From the NCBI RefSeq assembly GCF_963678635.1, contig NW_026971256.1, forward strand, positions 1 through 64,000: a DNA stretch of 64,000 nucleotides. The letters run 5' to 3'. Origin of the DNA: Symsagittifera roscoffensis. Lineage: Eukaryota; Xenacoelomorpha; Acoela; Convolutidae. The notes beneath the pieces were generated by a model. It ran no database searches. It saw nothing but the letters and a program-made list of their open reading frames with translations, and was not told the origin of the DNA. Of this stretch, positions 19,705 through 31,170 are shown in pieces (positions within the stretch are counted from its first letter, which is position 1; every line of letters starts with the position of its first letter). The translations under genes were made by a program, and so were the position numbers.

Positions 19705-20661
19705 ATGGAGGTGGATGACGTTCCTATGTCAAGTGGACGATTCAACTTGGACCGAGTGGCTCAAGAGCACATCAACGAGGGATTGGAAGTGTGGATACCA
19801 CCCGAGCCAGTGTCCTCCGTGCGTGGTTTGGAGGCGCAACCAATACGACCACTAATGGAAGTAGCACTGCCGGGATATACCCCGAGCTCAACCCCGGGCT
19901 GCAGCCAAATGAGAGGGAGTTCGTCACGTCTCGAGGAATTACACGACATGTTACAGTTGGGAACCCGTGGAAGTTCAACTAGAATGGAGCGACCCCCCAC
20001 TTGGATGGAGCAACCAGTCATGAGTGTGGTGATCGCAAGTTACAAGAAGAATACAGATGGCAGATATCTCAGACACAACCGAATGGATTGGAATACGGCG
20101 CAGCGGGCGAGAAGGGATTGTTTCCATGACGCGGCTTGGGCTGAATACTACACACAGCCTAGATTACTGGAGGGTGTAGTTCACCTGATCATAGGGGACA
20201 GCCTGATACGAGTGCTGACCAGAATACAGTCGCACTGGCAGACTGAAATCTTGAGCTTCTCTGGAGCCGCAACGCCGCAGATGTTGGCATCACTCGAGAT
20301 GCTGGGTCTGTTGAAAATGTATACGGTGACTCTGATGATGGGAACCAATGACGTGTCCAGAGGTGAGTCGAGGAAGATGATGAGGCTACATGACAAAATG
20401 AGCTGCATTCTGGAGGAGTTGCGGATTCAGATGGACCCCGCTATGCTCATGATCTGCACTATCCCTTACAAAATGAAGGCCGATCAACTTGCGATTGAAA
20501 TGAACGGGAAGGTGCGAAACCTTAACGAAATAATCAGGGAGATACAGCAGAGGAGCGTGCGTCGCGTCAGATTGTTGGATGTATCAGACCTGATGGAGCG
20601 ATCCTTCCCGGAGGACGCGTCTTCGGATGGCATCCATTTTGACAGACCCAATGGTGGGTAA
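19705..20661 (+). pseudogene. SGNH/GDSL hydrolase domain of ORF2 (catalytic residues present)
   Basis: An open frame of 318 codons. The first 150 residues are Ser/Pro-rich and unrecognised. From about 20,180 an SGNH domain is clear: block I HLIIGDSLIRV (nucleophile Ser), block II SFSGAAT (Gly), block III MMGTNDVSRG (Asn), strand LMICTIPY, and block V SSDGIHFD (Asp and His). These enzymes are serine esterases or lipases. Their occurrence in ORF1 proteins of CR1-type LINEs is known; in a Ty3-type element it is unusual. The spacing of blocks (about 140 residues) fits the family. Loss of frame at the GGGTAA after FDRPNGG ends the ORF, but homology to NDVFQ of the minus copy continues. Substrate unknown. 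Confidence 0.8.
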
Positions 20662-21358
20662 TGGTTGAACAATGTCTTCCAGAGGCAATAAGCACACTAG
20701 AGTCAGATCTGCTTGAAACGGCCCAATTCACCTTCGGTCCACACCCAACACCTCTTTCTTTGCGACGAGACCTCTGTCCAGTCGCCTGGGAGCGAGAGTC
20801 GACTCATGAGACATCTCGAGGAGCAGCCGGACCAGATTACCGGGTTCCATGCCGATGGAAACCGAGGAAGCGGAGTCATCCACGCCCCAAAGTTCAGTGG
20901 TGTCCTCAGTGGTGGTGGTGGATAGCAAGAGAGTGGAGAGACCAAGGGAGACGATCCGGACACGATATCTGGAGAAGATAAAGGAATTGGACCTGGAAGA
21001 TCGGGAATGCAGACAGGAGTTGGCGGAGGCTCTGGAGCTCAAGCACGTGTCACATGAGGACTAGAGCCGGCACCATTGCGTGGATTGGTTGAAGGCCCAC
21101 GAAGCGCATTTCTCAAGAGCAAGGATAATGGAGACGGCTGAACGGGCTGGGATCCCAGTGAAATCAATCATGGGACCGATCAATTACAGGCCACTCAAGT
21201 TGTTGGGGAGTCCAAGACACATAGTGGAGCCCCCCAAACACCGAACAAGTAATGCGAGAATCACATTGGCAACACCCGCGCAGTTGAGGGTAGTAGATAA
21301 GCTACTGGGGCCGAAAGATATGGGGCTGCCAGATGCCGCCTACAAAGGTGCAAAGTGA
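20662..21358 (+). pseudogene. ORF2 segment after SGNH, unrecognised, frameshifted
   Basis: The frame moves: LNNVFQ continues the SGNH C-terminus in another frame. Then come a Ser/Val-rich low-complexity piece (SSTPQSSVVSSVVVVDS) and a charged helix (TRYLEKIKELDLEDRECRQ). A TAG at 21,062-21,064 is followed by CVDWLKAHEAHFSRA, which matches GVDWLLAQQEQFSSA of the minus copy and proves the region is coding-derived. The last part (GSPRHIVEPPKHRTSNAR) has no recognised domain. Confidence 0.5.
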
Positions 21359-22541
21359 GCAAACGACCCATGGTACGGGAAACCCTGTGGAAGTGCCCAG
21401 TTGGCCAAGACACTGGCAGTGTATGATCGATCGGATCCGGCGGCCGCAAAGGTAATCATCGTGGCGGGCTCGGATTCCGAGGGAACGTCTCCCAAATTGT
21501 TTTAACCAGAGACTCTAGTATACTCGATTCGGTGCCAAGACAAAAGTGGCGTTTACAACGTCCAAGGGCCACACAAGCATTCCGCCGGCTCTGCGATTTG
21601 TATATGCTATCTTGATCCTCATGGCGGAGAGGATCGAGTGTTGGGTGTTGATGGCAGCATCTAATTGAGAGCTGGAACCCACGAACTTGAGATTTCTGAA
21701 GTCGGAAATGGCAGTGGCATGGGCGGACGTATCTCATGACTTGAGGGGATTCTACGAGTTGGCAGACATCCTCATTGTGTTGGACGAGGTCCTGTTACCT
21801 GAGATTTCGAATTTTGCTCGACCTTCGAAGTGTAGTCCGGACACAAGGGATGATCACCCAATAATAAGCCACCTAACACCTGGCCTGTGGTTCCGTGGTA
21901 TGGATCTCACGATCACAAGCTCCACCAGCAAAGCGAGGGGACCAAGCAATGAAAGGAGAAATGTGGCTGCAGCCGAGAAGAAATTAGAAGCGATGGCATA
22001 CAGTCTGACACAAGAGAGAGTCAGGTGGCCGTTCCTGACCCCAAGGCTCGAGAATGCTACAGACAAAACGCGGGAGAATGCTCCACCTCTCGTCAAACAG
22101 ATATGGAAATTTCTTGAGGGGCAGCTGGAGATGGCAGAGAGCAAGGAGATGACGGTGGGGAGATTCGTCACGGCAGCGAACGAGGTCACCAATGGAGGAT
22201 TCTGGAGGCTGCATGAAAAAGATGAGCTGAGAACGAGGAAAGATCACGAGATCCTGATTTTCTTGAGTCCTTGCTGGGAAAAGAAGTACAGGGTTAAAGT
22301 ATTTTATGCAAAAGAGACCATAATCGAGGCCTTTGTGCAAGAGCTGTTGAGTATGCCCATAAACTTCTTGCTGACCCTGTACTTGGTTTATCCCAGGTAC
22401 CTGTTTAACATGGGTCCAGCGTATATGTTCAGCAGAGGAGTGGAGGCACTTCGAAGTGACGGGTACTTGACACTAGTGCTCTTGACTCATGGCGAGCTGG
22501 TGGCGTTTCACCGGTTGGTGAAATATGGAGAGCCCCTGTGA
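21359..22541 (+). pseudogene. ORF2 middle module, unrecognised (possible second SGNH-like fold, then helical part)
   Basis: Starts with a broken stretch containing KVIIVAGSDSEG, the counterpart of QVMIIAGSNYHL in the minus copy. It contains several stops (21,356, 21,505, 21,664). From 21,687 a 284-codon frame runs without stops: LADILIVLDEVLLPEISNFARP matches the minus copy (LDEILVLELSNFARL). A helical segment APPLVKQIWKFLEGQLEMAE follows, then LSPCWEKKYRVKVFYAKETI and a hydrophobic stretch LLSMPINFLLTLYLVYPRY that could be buried or membrane-associated. The last part VEALRSDGYLTLVLLTHGEL is conserved with the minus copy. Function unknown. Confidence 0.5.
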
Positions 22542-23202
22542 ATGGGGAACGCCCACTCAAGTATAGACACCTACTCGTACAAAAGCGCTGCCGGACTGAA
22601 GACATTGCTAGTGGAATGTATCCTGATGCAAAACCGACACCAGACTGGTGAGGAGAGGAATCCCAAGACGGAAGATGAATGGAGGGAGGCGAATGGTGGT
22701 ATTCCTCTGCTAACTGATCTGTGCCTGGCCGAGTGACCAGGGAGCTCGGCGAGGTCGTGACCTCTATCTACGGACCAGACCAGCGGTTACGTATGCATTT
22801 CCGGATCCTCTCGTGGCGGCATATCGCAACTCACTGGTGCGCGTGAGCCTGATAAGCGTTCTAGAGGGGACGGCGTTGAATTGGTGCCGACAAGAGGTGC
22901 TGAGGGCACGAATGAGTGACACAGTGCTCTTCAGGAAGGTAAAAGATCCCGAGTGGTTTTAATTTTCCGGGGGCAACTACAATGTAGAATGGGGGGAAAT
23001 TGTGAAGGCCCCATTGAAAGTTCTGGAATTTGAATCCCCTGACGGCAGACAGACAAGAGATCCTGAGAATCCTGGCATGGAAAAGGAGCTTCGAGTGTGT
23101 GAAGAGGGAGCTAGAGACGACACTGGAAAAGGAAATCTTGCCCGTCACCGTTCCCGAGTTCCCGACAGTCAGAAGGATGACCCTAGGGATGAATAGCCCC
23201 AG
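22542..23202 (+). pseudogene. ORF2 module, unrecognised, many stops
   Basis: LLVECILMQN and GGIPLLTDLCLAE match the minus copy (LLIQYPLQQN, GMPLLSDLAVMM). After a TGA at 22,734 the homology is only traceable in fragments: FRILSW, SGFNF followed by NVEWGEI, VKAPLKVLEFESPDGR. These correspond to IGFYNNFKVELAERTF and SRLTLSFGICDLW on the minus strand. No domain identified; decayed. Confidence 0.4.
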
Positions 23203-23568
23203 GTGAGTCCATCCCTGTACGCAAGAGCCACGGTAGAGAAGCAGCAGAGGGAGTTCACCGACGGCTGGGACCCCTTGTTTATCGGATATACAGCAGCTGT
23301 CTACTTCCACACTTGTGATATCAAGATAAACTCGTGGATGACTCGAGCGAAGAAGATGAGAGGCTCAATGCCTCCAAAATTCGAGGTTCGGGATGGACGA
23401 CGGTATGGACGCCGGGAGAATGATCGTAGAAAAAGGACACATCGCACTAAAAGACGAAATGAAAATCGCCACAAGAAAGTACCGGGCGCCCTACGGATTA
23501 GAGCAAGTAGAGATGAAACAGGAATAGAAAGAGCTGGACACGGCAGGCTACTTTGTGGCCCTGACTGA
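23203..23568 (+). pseudogene. ORF2 module with conserved Trp-rich segment, unrecognised
   Basis: YARATVEKQQREFTDGWDPL then FIGYTAAVYFHTCDIKI aligns with EERMRKWSEGMEPHFISWNV and AAMHTFDLTFPG on the minus strand. The shared pattern is aromatic-hydrophobic with a His (YFHT / MHTF). Downstream the frame degrades into a basic stretch (RRKRTHRTKRRNENRHKK) that may be out of frame. No family recognised. Confidence 0.45.
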
Positions 23569-24372
23569 ATACAAGAAGCAGGACCCAGCTACACCCTCGC
23601 TTCTATCAGTAGGCACTCCTGGAGACAAGAGAAGCGGTCACATGGAAAACAGACTTAGAGACATACTTGAGAAAAGGCGAGCCGAGTCAGAAGCGGAAAG
23701 CATGGATGCGACTCTCAGTGAAACAGGAGAGGAAATGGAAGTGGGGAATACGCCTGAGCCGAAACCAGCTGAGGAGGATTTCACCGCTCAGGAACTGCTG
23801 CAGGACATGAGCGGAGACGGTTGGGCGGACACGGCCACGCCACCTCTGACAACATCCCCTCGGAAAAACTGGACTTACCCTTGACCAGCGAAACTTCCAA
23901 CATGGGGATGATACTCTTCAATACAGAAGAGAGTAAGAAGAACTCTTTTGAAGGAAACAAGAGGATGTTCCTGGCGACCCTGGATGAGAATGTATGGCGG
24001 GAATTCTTGAGTGAATTTAATCAGGAGACGGAAAGTGAGACCACACTAGATAACTTCAAAGAAGAGCTGTGGAACACGGTGGTGAAGTTCGGGGAACCTG
24101 TCTTGATGAGCACCGGGCTGAATGAGAAAGCAAGAAAGGAGTTACTGAGCAAGATGGTCAAAGTGAGGAAGACGCGACAGAAGACCCGAGATGATGAATG
24201 TAAAGACAGCTCTACTCTGAAAGAAAAAACTGATGAAAAAATGATTGAAGTTGTAAGGGAGGATAAGGTAAAGATTAATAATATGATTAAAAATACTAAT
24301 ATCCTTAAGGCTCGAGAAGGGGGAGGCAAGAGTTGGAAGGGCCGGACCGGGATAAAGAGGCCGAATCAGTGA
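23569..24372 (+). pseudogene. ORF2 acidic spacer and helical module, unrecognised
   Basis: First an acidic low-complexity spacer (ILEKRRAESEAESMD, EEMEVGNTPEPKPAEED); the minus copy has a similar spacer at 40.2-39.75 kb. The next frame begins about 23,884: GMILFNTEESKKNSFE, RMFLATLDENVWREFLSEFN, which matches RVSFQGTLLEEEWKRYQSEL on the minus strand, then ELWNTVVKFGEPVLMSTGL. Charged helices follow (KARKELLSKMVKVRKTRQK). It was probably a helical protein-interaction region. No domain known to me. Confidence 0.45.
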
Positions 24373-25067
24373 TGCTAGCGGCGACGCCCCCAAGTAGAGA
24401 TGTGAAGTCTCGGAAGAGGAAGAAAGAGGTAGAGGGGTTGAGTAGTCCTGCGGCGGACGCGGTCTCTGAGAAAAATCTAAGGAGACGGCTCCCATGGTTC
24501 TAGCGTGGTGGAAGACATCAGCCTACAAGGGTGGCTCCGAACCAAGGAAGCTGGCCTAGGTAGTGAAGCAGATGGAGGTTTCCACAAGTTTGGCAACGAA
24601 GAGGACTTCAGACCACAGAAGGCGAACACGAAGAGGGGTTGGACGAGTGGACAAATGTGGAAAGTGGACTTTGGCAAAGAATGGATCTCAAGCGAACACC
24701 AGGTTACTGGGAAACAAGTGACCAGTGACCCTCTTGAGAAGAGTAAGACGAGGAACACCATTCGGCCTTGATGGGTGGCTCTGGAGACAATGAAGGAGCT
24801 GGAGGACCGCCTGAAGAAACTCGATCGTGTAGTGTCCCGCAAACAACGCAATTGGGCTACCCAACAAAAAGCTGAGATTAACAAGTTACAACTGGGGAGC
24901 CAACTAAAACGAACTTGGCAGAACTTAATACGGGATTATTTCGAAGAAGAGATGAGAACACCCTCATCAGCGTTGCCATTGATGGCAAATCCTTTCATCA
25001 GAACAGCGGGACAGCTGATGTTTGCGTGGAGCCAGGTGGGAATAGAGCTGGAGACGTTGACTTCACA
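24373..25067 (+). pseudogene. ORF2 module leading into the terminal unit, unrecognised
   Basis: 24,373-24,770 is badly broken. From 24,775 a clean frame of 303 codons runs into the terminal unit: LEDRLKKLDRVVSRKQRNWA, a basic helix, then RTWQNLIRDYFEEEMRTPSS and NPFIRTAGQLMFAWSQVG. This aligns with ISWRAALQRYFDETMHAPLA and YPCTRTDLQMRLALCLMA on the minus strand. The shared LRDYF/LQRYF-E-MxxP pattern is helical. Unknown function. Confidence 0.5.
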
Positions 25068-27151
25068 TGACAAGTTGAAACTGGGCGGCAAGAATCTGGA
25101 AGTTTATCAGATGCTGATGCAACACGTCGCTAGGGATATTTCAGGTTTGAGTCTGGCAAGGAGAAAAGATGCTACTTGTTTCTTGAGGTGGATAATAACC
25201 GTGAGGACCGACAGTACCATCCAAGTGTGTCACCAGAAAGCGATTGGAAGCAAGACAATGGAAAGAAGAATCTCCGCGGTCATCCTGAATGTACACCAGA
25301 GTACTGGAATAGAAAAGGAGGATGGCTCCAGACAGTCTCTAGAGAATCATGGAAAGCTGGACAAGATACGAAGGTTCTATAACAAGAAATTCGAAGAGGG
25401 ACATGACGTGCATCGTAACTTAGTCTTGGCTGGAGAGTACTCGAGACCCAACAAAATGGGAGAATATCAATACGTATCTGGGGTACTGGGGATATCATAC
25501 AACCCCTTCTTGGATTCAGAGGCCGGAAGCGCTCAGAGGAACCACGAAGTGACAGCGCTGTTAAAGTTTTGGACGGAAAAGATAATCGAGATAGACCCAG
25601 TGGAAAGAGAGAAACCGAGCTTGGGCTTGATTCTCGAGAGGATGCCAGAAGTCATAAGTGTGCCGCGCTCGAATAAAAGAGTCTAATTGAAAATGGGCAA
25701 TCGAAACGGTATGCTGGTTACGAGCTTAGGAGTGGTTTGAAAGTTGCTGAGACCTTCCTGGTGTCCGCATCCCCATGCAAGTCTGATTGAGGAGGTCACA
25801 GAGCGAGTGAGGCTGGCACCGACGAAAGACGAGGACCTGAGAACACTGAGTGTAGTACACAAGCTGATCTTGCCTCAGATCAAGGAGTCAGGCGAGGCAA
25901 CGAGTAAGCTAGGATCGGTGAAAAAGATGGAGCAAAGTAGTTGTCTTGACCTGACGTGTGGAAGCGGAGAGCACTTTTGTGATGGACGATCATGTGTCAG
26001 AATACAGTCCTTTCGAAAAGAAGACCTAATCGCTTGGTTTGGCGACATCACAGAAAGGGAGAAGAGTGAAGTAAAAATAGTGGCTGAGTGTTACGCGAAC
26101 ACCACCGTGAACATAGCCACATCTTTAGGATTCTTCTCGACGATGTGCAGTATAAATTCACTGGAGATGCTAGAGTCTGAACACCATTTGGTGACCGCAT
26201 TGAGCGTGGAGTCATGGCCTGGGGTGTTGCAATTAACTCAGAAACACATCAGAGGCTGGAAGGCGGGTCTTGAGGCGGAGATGGGGTTTCACGTGAACGA
26301 AGCCTATGGTCTGCCAGTAAATGCCTATGGTCTGCCAGTAAATGCTTGAGAAGATGATACAACTAGAACATCTCTTGGAAGCTTCGGGGGAGCACAATCT
26401 ACGCACCATCGATATCACATATGGGGAATGCCCGTGCCCAACCTCTTCCTGATCTGGGACGTGGAGGATTTTCGGTCGATCGGATTACCAGATCACAGGC
26501 AGAAGGTGGCCCTCTTGGTGGTAAGCACGATGCTGGCCTTACGATGGATCGAAGAAAATGTGACGAAATATCGGGTGTCGAAGACACCGACGGCAGAATC
26601 AATATACGCTATAGATTACAGCAAGAGAATTGAGTTGTTTGAGATTGCATGCAAGGTATTTGCCAAGCTTTTCCCCGTGGTTTCGAGCGATGTTGACATC
26701 TTGGTTGTATGTGGTGACAAAAGATCATATGAAGAAATATCACAAGGAATACCGACAGTTCCTGATAGAGATTGGACCGGAAGCCTTCAGGAGACCTCTG
26801 CTCACCCATGGAAATGCGATCACGACGGGTTGGAAAAGAGTTGGTAGGGTGTCTAAAGATAACACTACGGCGACAGAATCAAAACTGGAAGAGGACTTGG
26901 CGAAGAACGTGAGTCTGAGTCTGCACAACTCCTTTTGCTTGAATACGGAGTCGAAGATGAAGGGTTTGCCCAACCAAGCAAAGAGGTTGCAGGAACAGAG
27001 GGAGTGGATGCGATCTTATGAACAGCTGAAGGCTTGGGAAGAGATCGTGATAAGCTCCGATGTCGAGGAGGTACTGTTAAGACAGATTGCACCTCGAAGG
27101 CGAAGAACGCGAAATGAGGAGGTTGTTCAGTGGGGAACTTTAGAGTCTTGA
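25068..27151 (+). pseudogene. ORF2 terminal module with Cys/His cluster, copy 1
   Basis: Conserved landmarks against the minus copy are QYVSGVLGISYNPF, LGLILERM, LRPSWCPHPHASLIEE, and a Cys/His cluster CLDLTCGSGEHFCDG followed by RSC (CX4CX4HXCX4C). The minus copy has CX4CX4HXC then His, which suggests a metal site. Stops at 25,684 and 25,738 separate the two halves. The part between NEAYGLPVNA and EKMIQLEHLLEA is deleted. The final third changes frame: LFLIWDVEDFRSIGLPD, then SPWFRAMLTSW, IEIGPEAFRRPLLTHGN, ending LESstop at 27,149-27,151. No known family. Confidence 0.55.
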
Positions 27152-27983
27152 GTCTTGAGAGGGAAGGAAAGGGGCTCGAGGGTGAACTCGGATGAAATCT
27201 GAATTCACGAAAAAGAAACTTTAACGAATGAAATATTGTTATTAATATGCTATATCTATTATGTAATTCAAAAAGCTGCATGTTAATTTCCTGATCGAAT
27301 GGGAAAAAAAAGAATTTTTAAATCATTAGCTTGCAAAGCAGAAAATTAGGGTGCAGGTGTAAGCAGATTTTGATTGCTGTTTAGCGATAGTGTGACAATT
27401 TTGCATGGTTGTGAATTTTGGGGTGTAGATAAACTTAAGTCTGGTGCCTTAAGTATAAACTTCTGTAAATGACCACTGGCACTGTATCTTGAGCAACACT
27501 CAAAATTCTGGGGATTCACTGGCAGACGGCAACACGCGATGAGGACATCGATCTCGAGTCCGGGGAGTATGTGCCAGTCGGTCATAATTGGAAGTTTGAC
27601 CTTGAGCAATACGAACAACGTGATTTTGGTGTCAAATTGATTTTTCAAAAAATTCGAATTGAACAAGTCATGCTCAACTTTCTCGCGACAACTGAAAATC
27701 TCATAAAGATAAGATCAGAACGACCGAATTACAATTGTGGGAAAGTAGTCAAAATTAGGAGTCAGAAATTGCTATTCGCAGTTTCCGATTTTTAATCGAA
27801 CGAGAGTAGAGCTGTCTGGTTCGTGGCAGGAGACAGAAATTAATCGCGAGTAAGAGGAGATTGAAATTCAAGTGGACCAGAGTGAACCTTCGTTGGAAAG
27901 GTGGACAACCGAAGTCTCCCAATGGTCCAGCTCAAAACTTTAATCTCAAAAGAAAACTCATTTCCTAGATACTGGACAGCATC
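27152..27983 (+). other. 3' non-coding part of tandem unit 1
   Basis: AT-rich, stops in all frames apart from a 75-codon run at 27,571-27,795 without homology or useful composition. It contains AATAAA-like A/T runs (TATTGTTATTAATATGC) and a purine stretch AGGGAAGGAAAGGGG at 27,160-27,174 directly after the stop, which could be a polypurine tract. It could be 3' UTR or a degenerate LTR, but I see no TG...CA ends and no matching 5' copy in the window. Confidence 0.4.
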
Positions 27984-30338
27984 TGACAAGTTGAAACTGG
28001 GCGGCAAGAATCTGGAAGTTTATCAGATGCTGATGCAACACGTCGCTAGGGATATTTCAGGTTTGAGTCTGGCAAGGAGAAAAGATGCTACTTGTTTCTT
28101 GAGGTGGATAATAACCGTGAGGACCGACAGTACCATCCAAGAGTGTCACCAGAAAGCGATTGGAAGCAAGACAATGGAAAGAAGAATCACCGCGGTCATC
28201 CTGAATGTACACCAGAGTACTGGAATAGAAAAGGAGGATGGCTCCAGACAGTCTCTAGAGAATCATGGAAAGCTGGACAAGATACGAAGGTTCTATAACA
28301 AGAAATTCGAAGAGGGACATGACGTGCATCGTAACTTAGTCTTGGCTGGAGAGTACTCGAGACCCAACAAAATGGGAGAATATCAATACGTATCTGGGGT
28401 AGTGGGGATAGCATACAACCCCTTCTTGGATTCAGAGGCCGGAAGCGCTCAGAGGAACCACGAAGTGACAGCGCTGTTAAAGTTTTGGACGGAAAAGATA
28501 ATCGAGATAGACCCAGTGGAAAGAGAGAAACCGAGCTTGGGCTTGATTCTCGAGAGGATGCCAGAAGTCATAAGTGTGCCGCGCTCGAATAAAACGAGCT
28601 TAGGAGTGGTTTGGAAGTTGCTGAGACCTTCCTGGTGTCCGCATCCCCATGCAAGTCTGATTGAGGAGGTCACAGAGCGAGTGAGGCTGGCACCGACGAA
28701 AGACGAGGACCTGAGAACACTGAGTGTAGTACACAAGCTGATCTTGCCTCAGATCAAGGAGTCAGGCGAGGCAACGAGTAAGGTAGGATCGGTGAAAAAG
28801 ATGGAGCAAAGTAGTTGTCTTGACCTGACGTGTGGAAGCGGAGAGCACTTTTGTGATGGACGATCATGTGTCAGAATACAGTCCTTCGAAAAGAAGACCT
28901 AATCGCTGGGTTTGGCGACATCACAGAAAGGGAGAAGAGCGAAGTAAAAATAGTGGCTGAGTGTTACGCGAACACCACCGTGAACATAGCCACATCTTTA
29001 GGATTCTTCTCGAGGATGTGCAGTATACATTCACTGGAGATGCTAGAGTCTGAACACCATTTGGTGACCGCATTGAGCGTGGAGTCATGGCCTGGGGTGT
29101 TGCAATTAACTCAGAAACACATCAGAGGCTGGAAGGCGGGTCTTGAGGCGGAGATGGGGTTTCCCGTGAGTGAAGCCTATGGTCTGCCAGTAAATGCGAA
29201 TTCCCTGGTAGGATCGGTACTGGCCAATCTATGTGGTAGCCACTACCCACTGCACATGGCGATGGTGGAGGTATCCAGCCAGAGGCTATTAATAGACAAA
29301 GCCTTCCCGGTGCCCAAGTGCGTACGACTGGCTCGAATGTCGCATCACTCACACAAACTATTGAGGAAAATCCGGGGAATGGTGCCGAAGGAACAGAGAG
29401 ATGACTTGAGTGAAATCTGGGCGGAGGAACTTTTGGGTTTTGAAGGTGAGAACACGAGTGACCTCGGGAGTCAAAGCATAATCGGGAAACCGATGAACAG
29501 TGCTCCAAACCTGGAGGAGAATGATGCGATGCTTGAGAAGATGATACAACTAGAACATCTCTTGGAAGCTTCGGGGGAGCACAATCTACGCACCATCGAT
29601 ATCACATATGGGGAATGCCCGTGCCCAACCTCTTCCTGATCTGGGACGTGGAGGATTTTCGGTCGATCGGATTACCAGATCACAGGCAGAAGGTGGCCCT
29701 CTTGGTGGTAAGCACGATGCTGGCCTTACGATGGATCGAAGAAAATGTGACGAAATATCGGGTGTCGAAGACACCGACGGCAGAATCAATATACGCTATA
29801 GATTACAGCAAGAGAATTGAGTTGTTTGAGATTGCATGCAAGGTATTTGCCAAGCTTTTTTCCGTGGTTTCGAGCGATGTTGACATCTTGGTTGTATGTG
29901 GTGACAAAAGATCATATGAAGAAATATCACAAGGAATACCGACAGTTCCTGATAGAGATTGGACCGGAAGCCTTCAGGAGACCTCTGCTCACCCATGGAA
30001 ATGCGATCACGACGGGTTGGAAAAGAGTTGGTAGGGTGTCTAAAGATAACACTACGGCGACAGAATCAAAACTGGAAGAGGACTTGGCGAAGAACGTGAG
30101 TCTGAGTCTGCACAACTCCTTTTGCTTGAATACGGAGTCGAAGATGAAGGGTTTGCCCAACCAAGCAAAGAGGTTGCAGGAACAGAGGGAGTGGATGCGA
30201 TCTTATGAACAGCTGAAGGCTTGGGAAGAGATCGTGATAAGCTCCGATGTCGAGGAGGTACTGTTAAGACAGATTGCACCTCGAAGGCGAAGAACGCGAA
30301 ATGAGGAGGTTGCTCAGTGGGGAACTTTAGAGTCTTGA
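27984..30338 (+). pseudogene. ORF2 terminal module with Cys/His cluster, copy 2
   Basis: The first frame runs to 28,902 without a stop (about 300 codons from the unit border): DISGLSLARRKDATCFLRW, YVSGVVGIAYNP, LGLILERMPE, then directly into LRPSWCPHPHAS (the stop of copies 1 and 3 is absent because about 40 bases are missing near 28,594). Then the CX4CX4HXC cluster. A one-base loss near 28,886 shifts to the next frame (LIAGFGDITEREKSE), which runs to 29,639 through GLPVNANSLVGSVLANLCGS and DAMLEKMIQLEHLLEA. The last two frames are as in copy 1. Confidence 0.55.
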
Positions 30339-31170
30339 GTCTTAAGAGGGAAGGAAAGGGGCTCGAGGGTGAACTCGGATGAAATCTGAATTCACGAAAA
30401 AGAAACTTTAACGAATGAAATATTGTTATTAATATGCTATATCTATTATATAAATCAAAAAGCTGCATGTTAATTTCCTGATCGAATGGGAAAAAAAAGA
30501 ATTTTTAAATCATTAGCTTGCAAAGCAGAAAATTAGGGTGCAGGTGTAAGCAGATTTTGATTGCTGTTTAGCGATAGTGTGACAATTTTGCATGGTTGTG
30601 AATTTTGGGGTGTAGATAAACTTAAGTCTGGTGCCTTAAGTATAAACTTCTGTAAATGACCACTGGCACTGTATCTTGAGCAACACTCAAAATTCTGGGG
30701 ATTCACTGGCAGACGGCAACACGCGATGAGGACATCGATCTCGAGTCCGGGGAGTATGTGCCAGTCGGTCATAATTGGAAGTTTGACCTTGAGCAATACG
30801 AACAACGTGATTTTGGTGTCAAATTGATTTTTCAAAAAATTCGAATTGAACAAGTCATGCTCAACTTTCTCGCGACAACTGAAAATCTCATAAAGATAAG
30901 ATCAGAACGACCGAATTACAATTGTGGGAAAGTAGTCAAAATTAGGAGTCGGAAATTGCTATTCACAGTTTCCGATTTTTAATCGAACGAGAGTAGAGCT
31001 GTCTGGTTCGTGGCAGGAGACAGAATTTAATCGCGAGTAAGAGGAGATTGAAATTCAAGTGGACCAGAGTGAACCTTCGGTGGAAAGGTGGACAACCGAA
31101 GTCTCCCAATGGTCCAGCTCAAAACTTTATTCTCAAAAGAAAACTCATTTCCTAGATACTGGACAGCATC
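30339..31170 (+). other. 3' non-coding part of tandem unit 2
   Basis: Near-identical to 27,152-27,983, including AGGGAAGGAAAGGGG at 30,347-30,361. The few differences (TATATAAATC for TATGTAATTC) are shared with unit 3, so units 2 and 3 are the closer pair here. No gene seen. Confidence 0.4.

Larger units (their letters stand above)
25068..27983 (+). repeat. Tandem 3' unit, copy 1 (2,916 bp, internally deleted)
   Basis: Unit borders are marked by TGACAAGTTGAAACTGGGC at 25,068, 27,984 and 31,171. Copy 1 lacks about 0.3 kb present in copies 2 and 3 (after 26,342), where a 21-bp piece (TATGGTCTGCCAGTAAATGCC) is doubled at the deletion. Each unit contains the last ORF2 module and about 830 bp of 3' non-coding DNA. 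Confidence 0.9.
27984..31170 (+). repeat. Tandem 3' unit, copy 2 (3,187 bp)
   Basis: Near-identical to copies 1 and 3. A short bridge AGATACTGGACAGCATC precedes the border at both junctions (27,967-27,983 and 31,154-31,170), so both junctions derive from one original fusion followed by homologous amplification. Confidence 0.9.

Noticed and set aside
22340-22400. Envelope glycoprotein or transmembrane protein in ORF2
   Set aside because: One hydrophobic stretch (LLSMPINFLLTLYLVYP) exists, but there is no signal peptide, cysteine pattern, furin site or C-terminal anchor, so ORF2 is not called env.
24142-24884. Minus-strand frames of 117-135 codons at 24.1-24.9 kb
   Set aside because: Shadow frames of ORF2; the plus-strand frames here align with the minus element, these do not.
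27571-27795. 75-codon frame in the 3' part of terminal units
   Set aside because: No homology, AT-rich composition, absent from the minus element; unit 3 has a frameshift in it.
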